Source: Chara braunii
Taxonomy: Eukaryota; Streptophyta; Charophyceae; Charales; Characeae
DNA length: 29,484 nt
Reading direction: 5' to 3'
Assembly: GCA_003427395.1 (NCBI GenBank)
Contig: BFEA01000010.1
Coordinates: forward strand, 4,552,390 to 4,581,873
Every line of letters begins with the position of its first letter. Within the stretch, counting starts at the first letter, position 1. The translations under genes were made by a program, and so were the position numbers. Below the pieces are notes generated by a model. The model was not told where the DNA came from. It saw only the letters and a program-made list of their open reading frames with translations, and made no database searches. Below, in pieces: positions 20,640-29,484 of this stretch.

Positions 20640-21980
20640 AATTTAGATTATGGGGGAGCATTTTAGTAATTAGAGTTAGTAATTAAGGTTAGGGATGGCT
20701 GTTGAGGACAGCCATAGGGGGGGTGCACGCCCTGAAGCGCGCTTTTCGCCGCTTAGCACCCATAACAGCTCGTCAGAGGGATGTAGCTCCACGTTAGTTT
20801 GTAGGTCAGGGAGGTTAGGGGGAGGTGAGGGAAGAGGGGGATTGGGGGAGGTTAGGGTTATGTTCGAGTGAACCCATACCTGTGAGCGGAATGCCTGTGA
20901 AGACGACATCTCTTCAACGGACGCCATTCTCCCTCAGTGTATTGGGCCGCTCGTAGAACGCAACGGAGCGCAGCGATGGCAGGAGGGGATTAGAGAGTGT
21001 TAGCAATGCTGTTGTAGGTCCGCGAGCATTAGGTCGCTCGTGCTTGCGCGGTACGTGAGCATAGGCGAGGAAGGGAGAATATGCTGTAGTGTTGCGGAGA
21101 GATGAACGTGGGAGTGGGAGTGAGCGCCGAGCATTGCAAGTTTACCTTGCTGTAGACGTTGTTTGCACTGCTAGTAATGTATATTATATATTGAGAGTAT
21201 CGTAGTGGTTTTGCAGGGTTCATATTTCTTTGATGTATGGTGAGTGGGTATGATATAATCAGGGTGTGTGCGTATTTGGTGGGGAGGGTGGCGGGTAAAT
21301 CCGAGCGGGGTTGGGGTGATTATGTGTGATTTCTTCATGCAACAAGGGGTAGTGCGGGTGGTATGCCCGTGTGAAACAACGTTTTGCATGCTTTGTGTTT
21401 GTTCAGTGTCTGTGCTTCGTTTGTCCTATTAGAATACAAGTTTTCTGTAGTTTCTGTGTTGTCTTGTCGTTTTGGAGTTTTGAAATGGCCATGGCATGTG
21501 TGCGTGATCGTCGGTGGGTTGGGATTTGTTCGGCATGTTGCTTCTGTCATTGTCATGTGCGGAGTCAGCCGTGTCGTTTAGGTGTGGTGATGTGTGTGGT
21601 TTATTCATTTTGCTTGGCGCGGGTGTCGTTTGGTTTGGGCCCCCGTGGGATTTTTGTTTTTTTCGGAGGTTACTTCTTTTTGTGTATGCGGTGGAGTGGG
21701 TGCTAGCATTGCTAGATTTTTTTTTTTTTGTCCCATAACCGGTATCTGCCTTACTTCTCGTATGTTTATTTATGTGTTGTGGATGTTAGTTTAGTTGCAG
21801 GTGGCGTGGGTGTCTTGTACTACTGTGAATAGGGAGTGGGCATTCGATGTGATGCGTGTATGGTTAAAAAGTTTTTCAACTTTTTTTCTGTAAACATTTT
21901 TAAATAAACATTGTTGAATTTTATGGGGAGTTTGTATCTGGGGGGGTTGTGTGCGAGACATAATGTTAATTTTGTTTTTC
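20640..21980. repeat. Diverged third copy of the segmental duplication
   Basis: The left part aligns with 18-110 and 16350-16440: the sequence ATAGGGGGGGTGCACGCCCT is shared, followed by AAGCGCGCTTTTCGC, TTAGCACCCATAACAGCTC and CAGAGGGAT. Rightward similarity fades to scattered blocks, such as the GGGCCC..GTGGGAT..TTTTTGTT region near 21635-21665 against 958-990. The first-exon candidate is kept at 20880-20927. This is an older duplication than copies 1 and 2. Confidence 0.6.
20880..20927 (-). CDS. Candidate first coding exon (copy 3, diverged)
   Basis: The ATGGC start at 20927-20925 opens 16 codons (MASVEEMSSSQAFRSQ) ending at CAG|GTATGG. The exon is one codon longer than in copies 1 and 2 and differs at most residues, but the MA start, the SQ end and the donor hexamer are the same. 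Survival of these in strongly diverged surroundings supports a real exon. Confidence 0.4.
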
Positions 21981-21981
21981 T

Positions 21982-22329
21982 CTAGGCTACCAGCCGGGCC
22001 GCCCGGGTCACCCTATTTTCCTGGACGGCCCGACCGTGCAAGGACCAAGGAAGGTCCTAGCAAAAAAACAAAAAAACAAAAAAACAAAAAAACAAAAAAA
22101 TCCGAAAAAAACCTATGTTATGCAGAAAAATAAACTGAACAACTTTTGCCTTAGGGTCACATCGAAATTCTTTACCATATTTATAAAAAAAAAAATTAAA
22201 ATTTATTTTTTATTTTTTATTTTTTGTAAAAAATAAAAAATAAAAAGGAATAATTTTTATAATTTTTTATTTTTTTATTTTGTTTTGGCCCGGCTGGGCA
22301 AGTTGCCCCGGGCCACTTTGGTAGCCTAG
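21982..22329. mobile_element. hAT-like non-autonomous DNA element (copy C)
   Basis: This 348-bp element has ends CTAGGCTACCAG and TTGGTAGCCTAG and a perfect 8-bp duplication, GTTTTTCT (21974-21981 and 22330-22337). Arms and core match copy B in the same orientation. The difference in length comes from (CAAAAAA)n growth near 22060-22100 and an AT-rich inverted repeat near 22180-22270. It is noncoding. Confidence 0.9.
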
Positions 22330-22339
22330 GTTTTTCTAT

Positions 22340-23097
22340 TATTATTTAATTGATTAGTTTTTTAATCTTTTTATTTTTTAAATTTCATTTTTATTTTTAT
22401 TTTATGATTTATTTATTTATTTATTAAATATATTACTTATTATTCATTATTTATTATTATTAATTATTTACTATCATTTATTTAATTTTTATTTTTCATA
22501 TTTATCATTTTATTACTCTATTATGTGATTTTTATTCCTTTTTTTTTTTTTTTTTTGAAAAAACATAGCATTTTCCATTCCAATGAGACCACCGGGGCCC
22601 GGGAACACACCCCTACATATCAACCCGGTACAAATCTGTCCAAGCCAATACTCAGCTTAGGCTCCTGGAAACCGGGTCCAGTGTCCCTTTAAGTAATCTC
22701 CAAAAAATAAAAAACTTCAAAGCAAATCTATTGGAGTATAATATCCTTGTCGCATAGGAAAACGGCGGCATGTTTCTAGGGTCGAAACACTATCGGCAAA
22801 AAAACAAAACTACGAGCTATAAACTGCAAATCTCAAAAATGCAGAACGCAACTCACGGGAATTTTACAATTTAACCCTAAAATTATTTCCAAAGGATTAG
22901 ATTCTTAGATTAATTGAATTCTAAAATTCAATCCAAGTACGCACTAGATTTAATCTTAACAAAACTTAGTACTAGGCATATTAATATTATCTATAGATAA
23001 TAGACGATTGAAAACAGCCAACAAACGGCCACACATTGAGATTCTTGGGGAGAACGTATACTTACTACCTATAAGCTCAAAGATCAGGAGCTGGGCA
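22340..23097. other. No gene seen
   Basis: AT-rich repeats occupy 22340-22560. From about 22565 the texture changes to A/C-rich unique sequence with no credible open frame and no repeat that I recognise. Confidence 0.5.
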
Positions 23098-23116
23098 AGA
23101 AGAAAAAGTTGTAGGG

Positions 23117-23269
23117 TTACCCTCCCATGATCACTGTCAAATCACACTGTAATGAGCCTTTGTTGCCTAGACGGGTTTCCCACCACGCACACAATGGATA
23201 CAACTCTAGTTTTCTCTTCACAGGGTCTCTCATTTCGTCCAACCATTGGTGTACCCACTGCTCTCTCAT
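23117..23269 (-). CDS. Short conserved frame, 50 aa, unit 1 of a tandem pair
   Basis: ATG at 23269-23267 and TAA at 23117-23119 enclose 50 codons. The product is Trp-rich and charged: HQWLDEMRDPVKRKLELYPL is followed by AWWETRLGNKGSL. Unit 2 conserves most of this at protein level, including the QW, EMRDPVK, LELYPL, AWWET and LGNKGSLQC elements. Deletions and frameshifts do not interrupt the shared 40 residues. I do not recognise the family. It could be an exon of a larger gene, or the edge of an element-encoded protein. Nothing convincing continues the frame on either side. Confidence 0.45.
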   Translation of the reverse strand: MREQWVHQWLDEMRDPVKRKLELYPLCAWWETRLGNKGSLQCDLTVIMGG

Positions 23270-23390
23270 GCTAACTACTCTTATAATGACTACAATCGAC
23301 TAACGCTCCCACCACTGACGATGACACTCACACTGCCGCCATAGTGCCGTTGTCGATAGAAGAATAAGTTGTAGGGATACCTTCTCATCA

Positions 23391-23528
23391 TCACTGTCCA
23401 GAACACTGTAAAGAGCCTTTGTTGCCAAGATGGGTTTCCCACCACGCACCCAATGGATACAACTCTAGTTTGCTCTTCACCGGGTCTCTCATATCATCCG
23501 ACCATTGGTGCTCCAACTGCTCCTTCGT
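23391..23528 (-). CDS. Short conserved frame, unit 2 of a tandem pair
   Basis: This is homologous to 23117-23269. The position of the unit 1 ATG is ACG here, so either the unit lost its start or the frame is an internal exon. Forty-five codons remain open to TGA at 23391-23393; a one-base deletion relative to unit 1 changes the last few residues. HQWSDDMRDPVKSKLELYPL and AWWETHLGNKGSL are retained. Confidence 0.35.
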   Translation of the reverse strand, partial: TKEQLEHQWSDDMRDPVKSKLELYPLGAWWETHLGNKGSLQCSGQ

Positions 23529-23553
23529 ACTAACTATTTTATAATGACTACAA

Positions 23554-24256
23554 AGAAGACCAATCTTATCAAAAGGAAAAAATACCTAAAACAAGCAAGG
23601 AGAGAAAATCACAAATGTATTCCCACACATCCCAGATGGCAATTATCCCTCTCCCTCAATCCTAAGATACTTCAACAATACGTGTTTCTAAAAACGAGAC
23701 ACTAAGGGCAGCCTCCGCGCCCTACAAACTGGGGCCCAACGAATCGTACCTAACTGTCTCAACAACGACAAGCAACACGCAACCAACTCAAGAAGAGACG
23801 AGCGACAGTTTGCACAAAAGACTTAAATTTGTTGTGACATTAGGTGTACTCCGTAATGGACTATCTACTTGCTTGGTACTTACTCAGAATATGTCGAATC
23901 TGAAAGCAACCTAGTATGTAACCATTCCTAGGTATTGTAGTCAAAACAATCAAATTAGGTCGGAAGGAAGGGATTACAAAAAAAAATTGAAGTAAATGCA
24001 CATAGGGTGTAAGGAAGACGGTTTAACAGTATCATTCGAGTACCTCAGCGTTTTGAGGCAATCACACTACTCGATAAGCGAGCAAATGGCCTGCTAAATT
24101 ACCAAAAATAACCTAAACTATACCTACATATACTCAAGATATGCAGAAGGAAACTTACAAAATTACGGAGTTAAAACGTATCTGGATACATCACCGCGCC
24201 ATTCCTGCTAGTGTCGTCTCGCAAGGCGCGTTATTCCCTCCTTTCAGACTGCCATT
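23554..24256. other. No gene seen
   Basis: A-rich unique sequence. The open frame at 23505-23705 overlaps unit 2 on the opposite strand and has no support of its own. Confidence 0.45.
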
Positions 24257-24808
24257 GTGATGAAGATAGGTCAAACGAGACTTGCTGAAGCCCTTGGATC
24301 TGCTGAAGCGCTACCACTGCAGCCGCACGCTCTCCTACTCCTAGTGATCGAGGCAGTCGAGGCAGTCAAGATGACGTGTGATGAGAGTACCACATACGGC
24401 CTTTGGGTGGTGAAAAAGGAGCCCTCCCTTTCGAGCAGAAGGCTTGAGGGGAGGTCGGCTCCTCTGGTGTTCGAGATCCTGTTAGGTATGAAGGTTTGTA
24501 TGGAAGTCAGGTGCGGAGCTGCCAGGATGCCTTGGCGTAATAGTGCAAAGGCACTCCCTAGCCCACTCAAGGGCTAGGCTACGCCAGGGCACTGTTGCCA
24601 TAGCTCTCACACAACTATGGTGCCTGGTAGGGTAGGCGCCTCGTAGAAGGATCATCGCCCGCCTGCTCAGACGTTGCAACCTACACAGCCGCAGCCGACG
24701 ACCGGGCGCCGCCACTGCCGCTATCGCTGCTTCGTTAGCGCACATCTCGCGCGGCCCTCCCTCCGATCTTCGTCTTTGATGGTCAGTATCCTTTATTCTT
24801 ATTATCAA
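24257..24808. other. GC-richer stretch, overlapping open frames, no call
   Basis: Frames of about 100 codons are open on both strands (plus 24257-24577, minus 24271-24570, minus 24482-24808). They largely mirror one another because the region is GC-rich and poor in stops. The plus frame has Ala/Leu/Val-rich helical texture but no recognised motif. I cannot choose a coding strand. Confidence 0.3.
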
Positions 24809-24907
24809 TGTATGGGTTGCTTGCTTTTTTTGTCTTTAATTATTAAAAAATTATAAATTTATTTATTATTATTGTTACTCATAAAATTTGGGAGGTGAAA
24901 TTCTGTT

Positions 24908-24910
24908 GGA

Positions 24911-24944
<34 letters not shown>

Positions 24945-25028
24945 CGGGGGGAGGGTTGGAGCACCTCCCCCACCAATCAATCAATCAATCAATCAGTCAA
25001 TCAATCAATCAATCAACCAACCAATTAG

Positions 25029-25060
<32 letters not shown>

Positions 25061-25344
25061 GCAATCAAGCAAGCAAGCAAGCAATCAAAAAACAATCAAG
25101 CAAGCTAGATTTATTTTTTTTTCTATTTTTTGTTATTTATTTTTTCACACACCAAAAACGACCCCTCCAAAAATTATTTATTATTATTTTTTTTTTGGTT
25201 CGAGGGGGTAGGGTCGGGGTCCCAGTACCCCAATCCGAACCCCCCACCCCCGACCCCCTCTCCCTTCGGTCTTGGCGGGCAGTGGTATTCCGCGGTCGTC
25301 GCGGTCATGACCGCGGCCGTGCCCGCGGTGACCGCGGCCGCGGG
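24908..25344. repeat. Composite module: (GT)n, (CAAT)n, AT-rich, GC-rich tail (copy 2)
   Basis: (GT)n at 24911-24942 is followed by CAAT arrays (about 24973-25087), a T-rich stretch, a GGGGTCGGGGTCCC-like GC-rich part, and a tail ending in CCGCGGTGACCGCGGCCG (in 25321-25344). The order, orientation and tail are as at 19236-19955. Its right edge lies about 20 bases before the truncated gypsy pol frame, so the module may mark where that element was cut. Confidence 0.6.
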
Positions 25345-25366
25345 TGTTTCGTAGCCAACAGGCTAA

Positions 25367-25918
25367 TCGTTAGCGTCTTCCTTGTCCATACCGCGCCGGC
25401 GCCTCGTTTTGGTCTCCGCCGCGGAGTTCAGCCTTGAACAAGATATCTCTCGCAAGCTCCTCCCGAAATGGATGGGGCGCTGACCGATCGTGGCACCCAT
25501 GGGAGATGCACCCAAAGGACCTTCATTTGTCATTCGGGTGCCTTCCCACTTGCCTGTCCACCCAATTTTTCGTTGTTCCAAGTTGGCTCTATTTACTCCA
25601 GCGGAACATGACGACTTTCCCGGGCGACGATCGCAAGACCCACCCTCCATGGACGGTTTTCAAGAGGTTGGCAACATCATCTCCCAACGACGCTACGGCA
25701 ACAGGCCGACAGAGTACTTAGTATACTTTTTGTACTGCAGCCATAAAGCTGTTTGTTGGTTGACCCGTGCGGAACTTCAGGCAACAGCTCCCGACGTTCT
25801 CACACGCTAGGAACGCAAGTTGCAAGGCAAGCTGGTACCTTTGGCTCCTCGTCGTACTCGTGTCCAGGTTCCACCTTTAGATCATCAGCTTCGCCGTCGA
25901 CCCGCCTTGACTTCATAA
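25367..25918 (+). pseudogene. Ty3/gypsy chromovirus pol, C-terminal remnant (integrase tail and chromodomain)
   Basis: The frame begins after TAA at 25364-25366 and encodes an integrase C-terminal (GPY/F-type) segment, LVLVSAAEF...RKLLPKWMGR. Next comes the segment usually preceding a chromodomain, LPVHPIFRCSKLALF. A chromodomain-like block follows (EVGNIISQRRYG, EYLVYFLYCSHKAVCWLTRAEL). In chromoviruses this block binds modified histones and guides integration. TGA at 25481-25483 and TAG at 25808-25810 interrupt the frame, which otherwise continues to TAA at 25916-25918 inside the polypurine tract, as expected for an intact pol end. Integrase core, RNase H and reverse transcriptase are missing, so this is a 5'-truncated, dead copy. 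Confidence 0.8.
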
Positions 25919-25927
25919 GGAGGGGGG
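25915..25927 (+). promoter_or_regulatory. Polypurine tract of the gypsy element
   Basis: ATAAGGAGGGGGG lies directly after the pol frame and two bases before the TG of the presumed LTR. This is the primer site for plus-strand DNA synthesis in LTR retrotransposons. The position is exactly as expected. Confidence 0.75.
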
Positions 25928-25929
25928 CA

Positions 25930-26540
25930 TGTTACATGCTGTGCCTGCAGACGGGCCCCATTCCATGGGCCCGATGGTTGTTGAGGGGCCCCCAGGCCGT
26001 GTGCCCATCAGACACGCGCCCTGGAGGGCCATGGCGGCCCTTAGGCCGCAGGTACGGTAGTACGACAGCATTTATTTATTTATATGCTGTCCTATTTTTA
26101 TCTGTTCAGACGTCGTTTCGGACTTGCAGTTCCCAAGGCACAACCTTGGGCTGGGTACACCAGGAGGCAGGGCCAAAAGAGGCCAGGCGCACGTTTGTGC
26201 CCTGCCGTATCAGCAGCACGGTCTGGACACCTGGTAGGGGCCCCGACCGTGCGGGCCGTTTTCAGGCCACGCTGGAGCACCCGCAGATTTTCAGGTCACG
26301 CTGGAGCACACCCAGTCGGGCCCAGCGCTACATATAGCTGGGCCTTGGCTGGGCAGGGGACAGTTCGGGTAGCTCACTTCTTGAGCGACACGCTGCTGGA
26401 TTAGCGCTGCCCTGCTTAGCGCTGCGCCCAGAGGTTAGAGGTAGAGGTTTAGGTAGGCAGAGGGGCAGAGGCCATACCTGCAGCGGCGACCTACCTGGCG
26501 CCATAGCTAGGGCTCCGCGCGCGCTCACGCCGACCTGCAC
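25930..26540 (+). mobile_element. Gypsy 3' LTR, right end unresolved
   Basis: The LTR starts TGTTACATGC at 25930, directly after the polypurine tract. It is GC-rich, with GGGCCC-type palindromes. It has a TACATATAG box near 26328-26336 that could be the promoter. A 29-bp tandem pair built on CAGG(C/T)CACGCTGGAGCAC lies at about 26260-26310. With no 5' LTR in the window the right end cannot be fixed. A weak candidate end is ATGTACA near 27079, which would make the LTR about 1.15 kb. Confidence 0.6.
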
Positions 26541-26676
26541 ACGATGACAGCACGACAGCAGTCAGTACCGGCGGCGGCCACCTGCAGGTGAGACAGCGAG
26601 GAGGACGACATATTCTTCTTCTTATCTGTCTCGTCTCCCTCTCGTCTCCCTCCTTCCTTCTTCTTCCTCCTCCTCC

Positions 26677-26722
26677 TTTCTTCTTCTTCTTCTTCTTCTT
26701 CTTCTTCTTCTTCTTCTTCTTC
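26677..26722. repeat. (CTT)n microsatellite
   Basis: A nearly perfect CTT run within a wider pyrimidine-rich stretch (26630-26722). It may lie inside the LTR or just beyond it. Confidence 0.95.
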
Positions 26723-28412
26723 AGAGAGAGACTACAGGCAGGGGTTGCATCGGGCATATAGCCCAGGATCTGATTCGACATTTTTGGGGCAGACATTGAT
26801 TCGACATTCGGCAAGGGACTATTTTTGGACTTCGCTATCGCAATCTTGGTCTTCTCCCTCGCCTCCTTCTTCGTCTCGCCTGTCCCCCATCTCTCATCCG
26901 TGGTATCTCCCTCATGTGCGTGTACAAGGAGGGACTTTCCTTCTGTGTATGCGGTCCCTCCTCCTCCTCTCACATGTGTGGTGTATGATGGGATGTCGCG
27001 TCGGTCTCAGACAGGTCAGGTCTTCTCTTTGAGTCTTCCGCTGCGCTACATTGTGCCGTTTTGTATGTATCGGGATGTACATTGCTTGTTGATGCTTCGC
27101 TGACATTGCATTGTCCATTTCAATCCTTTTCATCACTCTGCGGATCCTTGGCTCCATACACATTGCCCAGCTGGGCATGTGCCACAGCAGGACTCCACCT
27201 TGATGCACTTGTCGTTCATCAAATCTGGATTTTCATTTATTTGTTTTACCTCGTTTTCGTTTTACTTATAACTATTATTGTTTCAATGAAGGCTGATATT
27301 CTCTATTGGTGGGGAGATGCCCCTGCTCGAAACTGGGGTCAGCATCCAATTCGACCAATCAATACAATGCTGTTGAATCATTCGCTGGAAATCGGGTTCA
27401 GCATCCCATAGATCCATCATCGTAACGCTGAGAGATAATGCTGGAAAATGGCTCCAACTTTATGTCTCAGCTACGTGATGATGGATCTACGGGGTGCTCA
27501 ACCCGGTTTCACATCATCATGGTCCGTCAGATACTAGGCTGTTCGACTCACCTGTAGATGTTACCGTGACCGAACCAGCCGAATTGGAATCGGAAATCCA
27601 CATATATGCCAGAAGGAAGAAAAGTGGTGAAGTCTGAAATCGTTGCTCTGAATTATTGATTAAAAGAAAGCGTACAGAACATGGGAAATTTGGGCCCTAT
27701 AGGGCATTTGTATTTGACTGGCCGCCGACCAAAATGAATGACTTCTCTGTTAGGGGTATATTAGGCTGTTCCCTTTTTCACAACTGCCATGAATCAGTGC
27801 CCTGGTCAGAATGTACTTGGACACCTCCGATGTTCAGGCACAGATCACACACCTGTTCTTACTGCACATTTAGGTGCATTCTGCCAGGTGTAATCAAGGC
27901 ATTGAGTTCCAATGAATGGCAACCATTGAATTCCGGATACAAGAAGTGGCAGTTGTGTCTCCCTCCATAGTATTTCATACACACGAACTGCAGCAACCAA
28001 TGCTCAGTAGGCAATTTGAGGGAACACCTTAGCATGTAAGAACTGCTAAGAAGGATTGCCATGGATTCAAAAAAAAAAAAAGAGAACGAAAGTTTGGGTA
28101 TGGTAGGAATATCTGTGCATAGTAGGTACTGCTATAGGGGTATGCGGTAAAGTTGACAAACCCAAACTTTCTCTTGGCTTCAGAGTCTGCTTCGATCCTG
28201 GCAGTGACATTGACCCATATTGGAACAATGCGCCTGCGTTTCTCCATTTCCCCATTGTTACATGGTTGAGTCACATAGTAATCCCATGTAAACAACAACA
28301 AGAAAATAGCATGGGTCAAGTGTTTGCTCGACAAACTTGACAAGATTATACAGAAAAAATAGTATCAAGATGCAAAGTTGCAGCATCACAAACCAATTTT
28401 TGCTCTTTGTAG
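26723..28412. other. No gene identified
   Basis: Unique-looking sequence. Open frames exist (plus 27061-27411 and 27656-27970, minus 28029-28343), but none has recognisable domains or a clear advantage over the other strand. GGTTCAGCATCC-like and GGGTCAGCATCC-like segments recur near 27335-27405. Introns may be present, so coding exons could be hidden. Confidence 0.35.
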
Positions 28413-28588
28413 GAGGCGAAGCAAAGAAAGCAGCCAGATCGGGAACACGAACGGCAAGGAAAGCAAAAGGTAACTGTGGTTGAAGGCAACACAGTTTCTG
28501 CAACCAATATCTGCAGCGAAGGACATAACCAATACCCTTTCTTTTTTTTTCCAGACGTAATCAATACCCATCAACAGAGGAAGACTAA
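28413..28588 (+). CDS. Possible terminal exon pair, intron 28470-28554
   Basis: A pyrimidine-rich TTTTTGCTCTTTGTAG acceptor precedes 28413, and GTAACT follows 28469. A second acceptor, CTTTTTTTTTCCAG, precedes 28555. Joining 28413-28469 to 28555 in one phase gives a hydrophilic tail (RRSKESSQIGN..., then RRNQYPSTEED) ending in TAA at 28586-28588. Splice signals and reading frame agree, but no domain is present and upstream exons are not identified. Confidence 0.25.
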
Positions 28589-29027
28589 AGGTGGGTCACC
28601 TGGCTAGAAGGAGGAAGTGAGGAAAATCTACCACTCATGACAATTGCTTAGACGACTTGAGAAAGGAGTACGTGCCCCACCAATAGAAAGGAGCCATCTG
28701 TGGGGGCGGTAACTATTAGGGGCTGCTCCTATCACCCCTGGAGCCAGGACCGACAAGGTCCGATTTATTCTTGTGCTCTGTGGTTTTCGATCACGTGCGA
28801 CCGTCTGTGACAAAGGTCAGTTGTTGATCCTTTTGAGTATCGACTGCTAGTGTCGATTCTCTTTGTTTTTGTGGAGGCAGCTGCCCATAGGCCAGTAGAA
28901 CTTTTCTTAATTCATTTGCTGGCCATTTAGTTGGCCACTTTGCATTGGCACGAAACTTCAGTTCTATGGTTTTTTTAGGGGGGGGTGTGCTTTTGAAGCT
29001 TCGCACCTTGCTATTTTTTTTTTGCAG

Positions 29028-29160
29028 AAATTGAGAATAGTGAGATTTCCGTCGAAGACTGCGAACATGCCGGCGGGAAGGTCGCATGCAGATGTACCGG
29101 GTTGGTGGAATGTGGATGCACTGAAGTTCTGTCATGATGTCTACGTCAGGCCCCATGATT
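29028..29160 (+). CDS. Possible exon with a weak Myb/SANT-like start
   Basis: A strong acceptor (CTATTTTTTTTTTGCAG, ending 29027) leads into a frame reading KLRIVRFPSKTANMPAGR and then GWWNVDALKFCHDVYV. An internal ATG is at 29067. The W...FC...V pattern is reminiscent of the start of plant Myb/SANT-like DNA-binding domains (PF12776 type), but the following conserved part of that domain is not in the continuing frame, so an intron or decay would be needed. Tentative. Confidence 0.25.
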
Positions 29161-29484
29161 TTTTGTTTATTGGGTCCTTTTCTTTGCATTTGCAAGGAAA
29201 TGAGTGTGAACGATATACAGAAAACCAAGTTGCGAAATCACACAGATGTCCAAGTAGTTGTGTACAAGCAGAGAGCACAATTGCACCGAGAATCCATCCA
29301 AATAGAGCAATACAATGAAGTAATGAGCCAATGTTCAATCCCTCAGGCCACACCAACACAGTATCCAAAGTCGATCCTCTCTGTGTGGCGCCCAGCGCCT
29401 AGCCTACTCTACTCGACTATCCTACCTACAGCTGTGTTCACGCAACAGGCTCACTTCGACTCTCGAAGACCAATGTACATGATG
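29161..29484. other. No further feature seen at the right edge
   Basis: Mixed-composition sequence running to the window end. The open frame extending to 29318 loses coding character after about 29160. Confidence 0.4.

Larger units (their letters stand above)
23098..23553. repeat. Two-unit tandem duplication, 260-bp offset
   Basis: Unit 1 runs from 23098 to about 23305 and unit 2 from 23358 to about 23553. They share long blocks such as GAGCCTTTGTTGCC, GGGTTTCCCACCACGCAC and ATAATGACTACAA. Between the units, 23306-23357 is unmatched. Both units contain a related minus-strand reading frame (separate entries). Confidence 0.9.

Noticed and set aside
24973-25087. CRISPR-like array
   Set aside because: It is a tetranucleotide microsatellite with no spacers of uniform length, in a eukaryotic context.
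25753-26337. 194-codon plus-strand frame
   Set aside because: It overlaps the chromodomain frame and runs through the polypurine tract into the LTR. It is open only because the LTR is GC-rich.
26900-26930. Primer-binding site (TGGTATC) near 26914 marking a 5' LTR end
   Set aside because: Only seven bases match, and the upstream LTR follows a pol end and a polypurine tract, so it is a 3' LTR, which is not followed by a primer-binding site.

Overview
This is a eukaryotic, repeat-rich, gene-poor stretch. It has no bacterial-type operons and no ribosome-binding sites. It is full of microsatellites: ATT-type runs, (GT)n, (CAAT)n and (CTT)n, plus a 47-base T run. Nearly everything recognisable is a mobile element or a decayed piece of one. 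The lineage cannot be fixed from the sequence. The Penelope-like/hAT-like/chromovirus mixture and a weakly plant-like exon at the far right would suit a green-lineage host such as a streptophyte alga or plant, but that is a guess.

Layout. Positions 1-2192 and 16332-19264 are two copies of one segmental duplication, by eye roughly 5% diverged outside the microsatellites. A third, much more diverged copy covers about 20640-21980. Each copy carries a short minus-strand reading frame that starts ATGGC and ends at a CAG|GTATGG splice donor. Five DNA-transposon-like insertions (1815-2098, 12566-13076, 17975-18257, 18315-19077, 21982-22329) share GG(C/T)TACC-type terminal inverted repeats and have 8-bp target-site duplications. 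Three of them sit in the duplication, and each has a recognisable empty site in the sister copy.

Positions 2246-8664 (minus strand) read as a decayed retroelement. Upstream is a long Gag-like frame (8664-6168: helical N-terminal part, then P/T/N-rich, then basic). Downstream is a Penelope-like reverse transcriptase (about 4435-2246). Both parts carry in-frame stops and frameshifts to a similar degree. Between them lies a purine/pyrimidine-asymmetric tract (5640-6060).

Positions 10290-11814 (plus strand) contain one good hypothetical frame (10572-11015) and weaker, broken coding-like sequence. From 11820 to 16330 there is little besides one transposon, degenerate 0.2-0.3 kb repeats and purine-rich tracts. 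From 19236 to 25344 two modules of the form (GT)n, (CAAT)n, AT-rich, GC-rich tail occur in the same orientation. At 23117-23528 a short minus-strand reading frame is tandemly duplicated and conserved as protein. At 25367-25918 lies the 3' end of a Ty3/gypsy chromovirus pol (integrase tail plus chromodomain, two in-frame stops), then a polypurine tract and the start of a 3' LTR at 25930. The last 2.5 kb differ in texture and contain splice-bounded exon candidates, none confidently identified.
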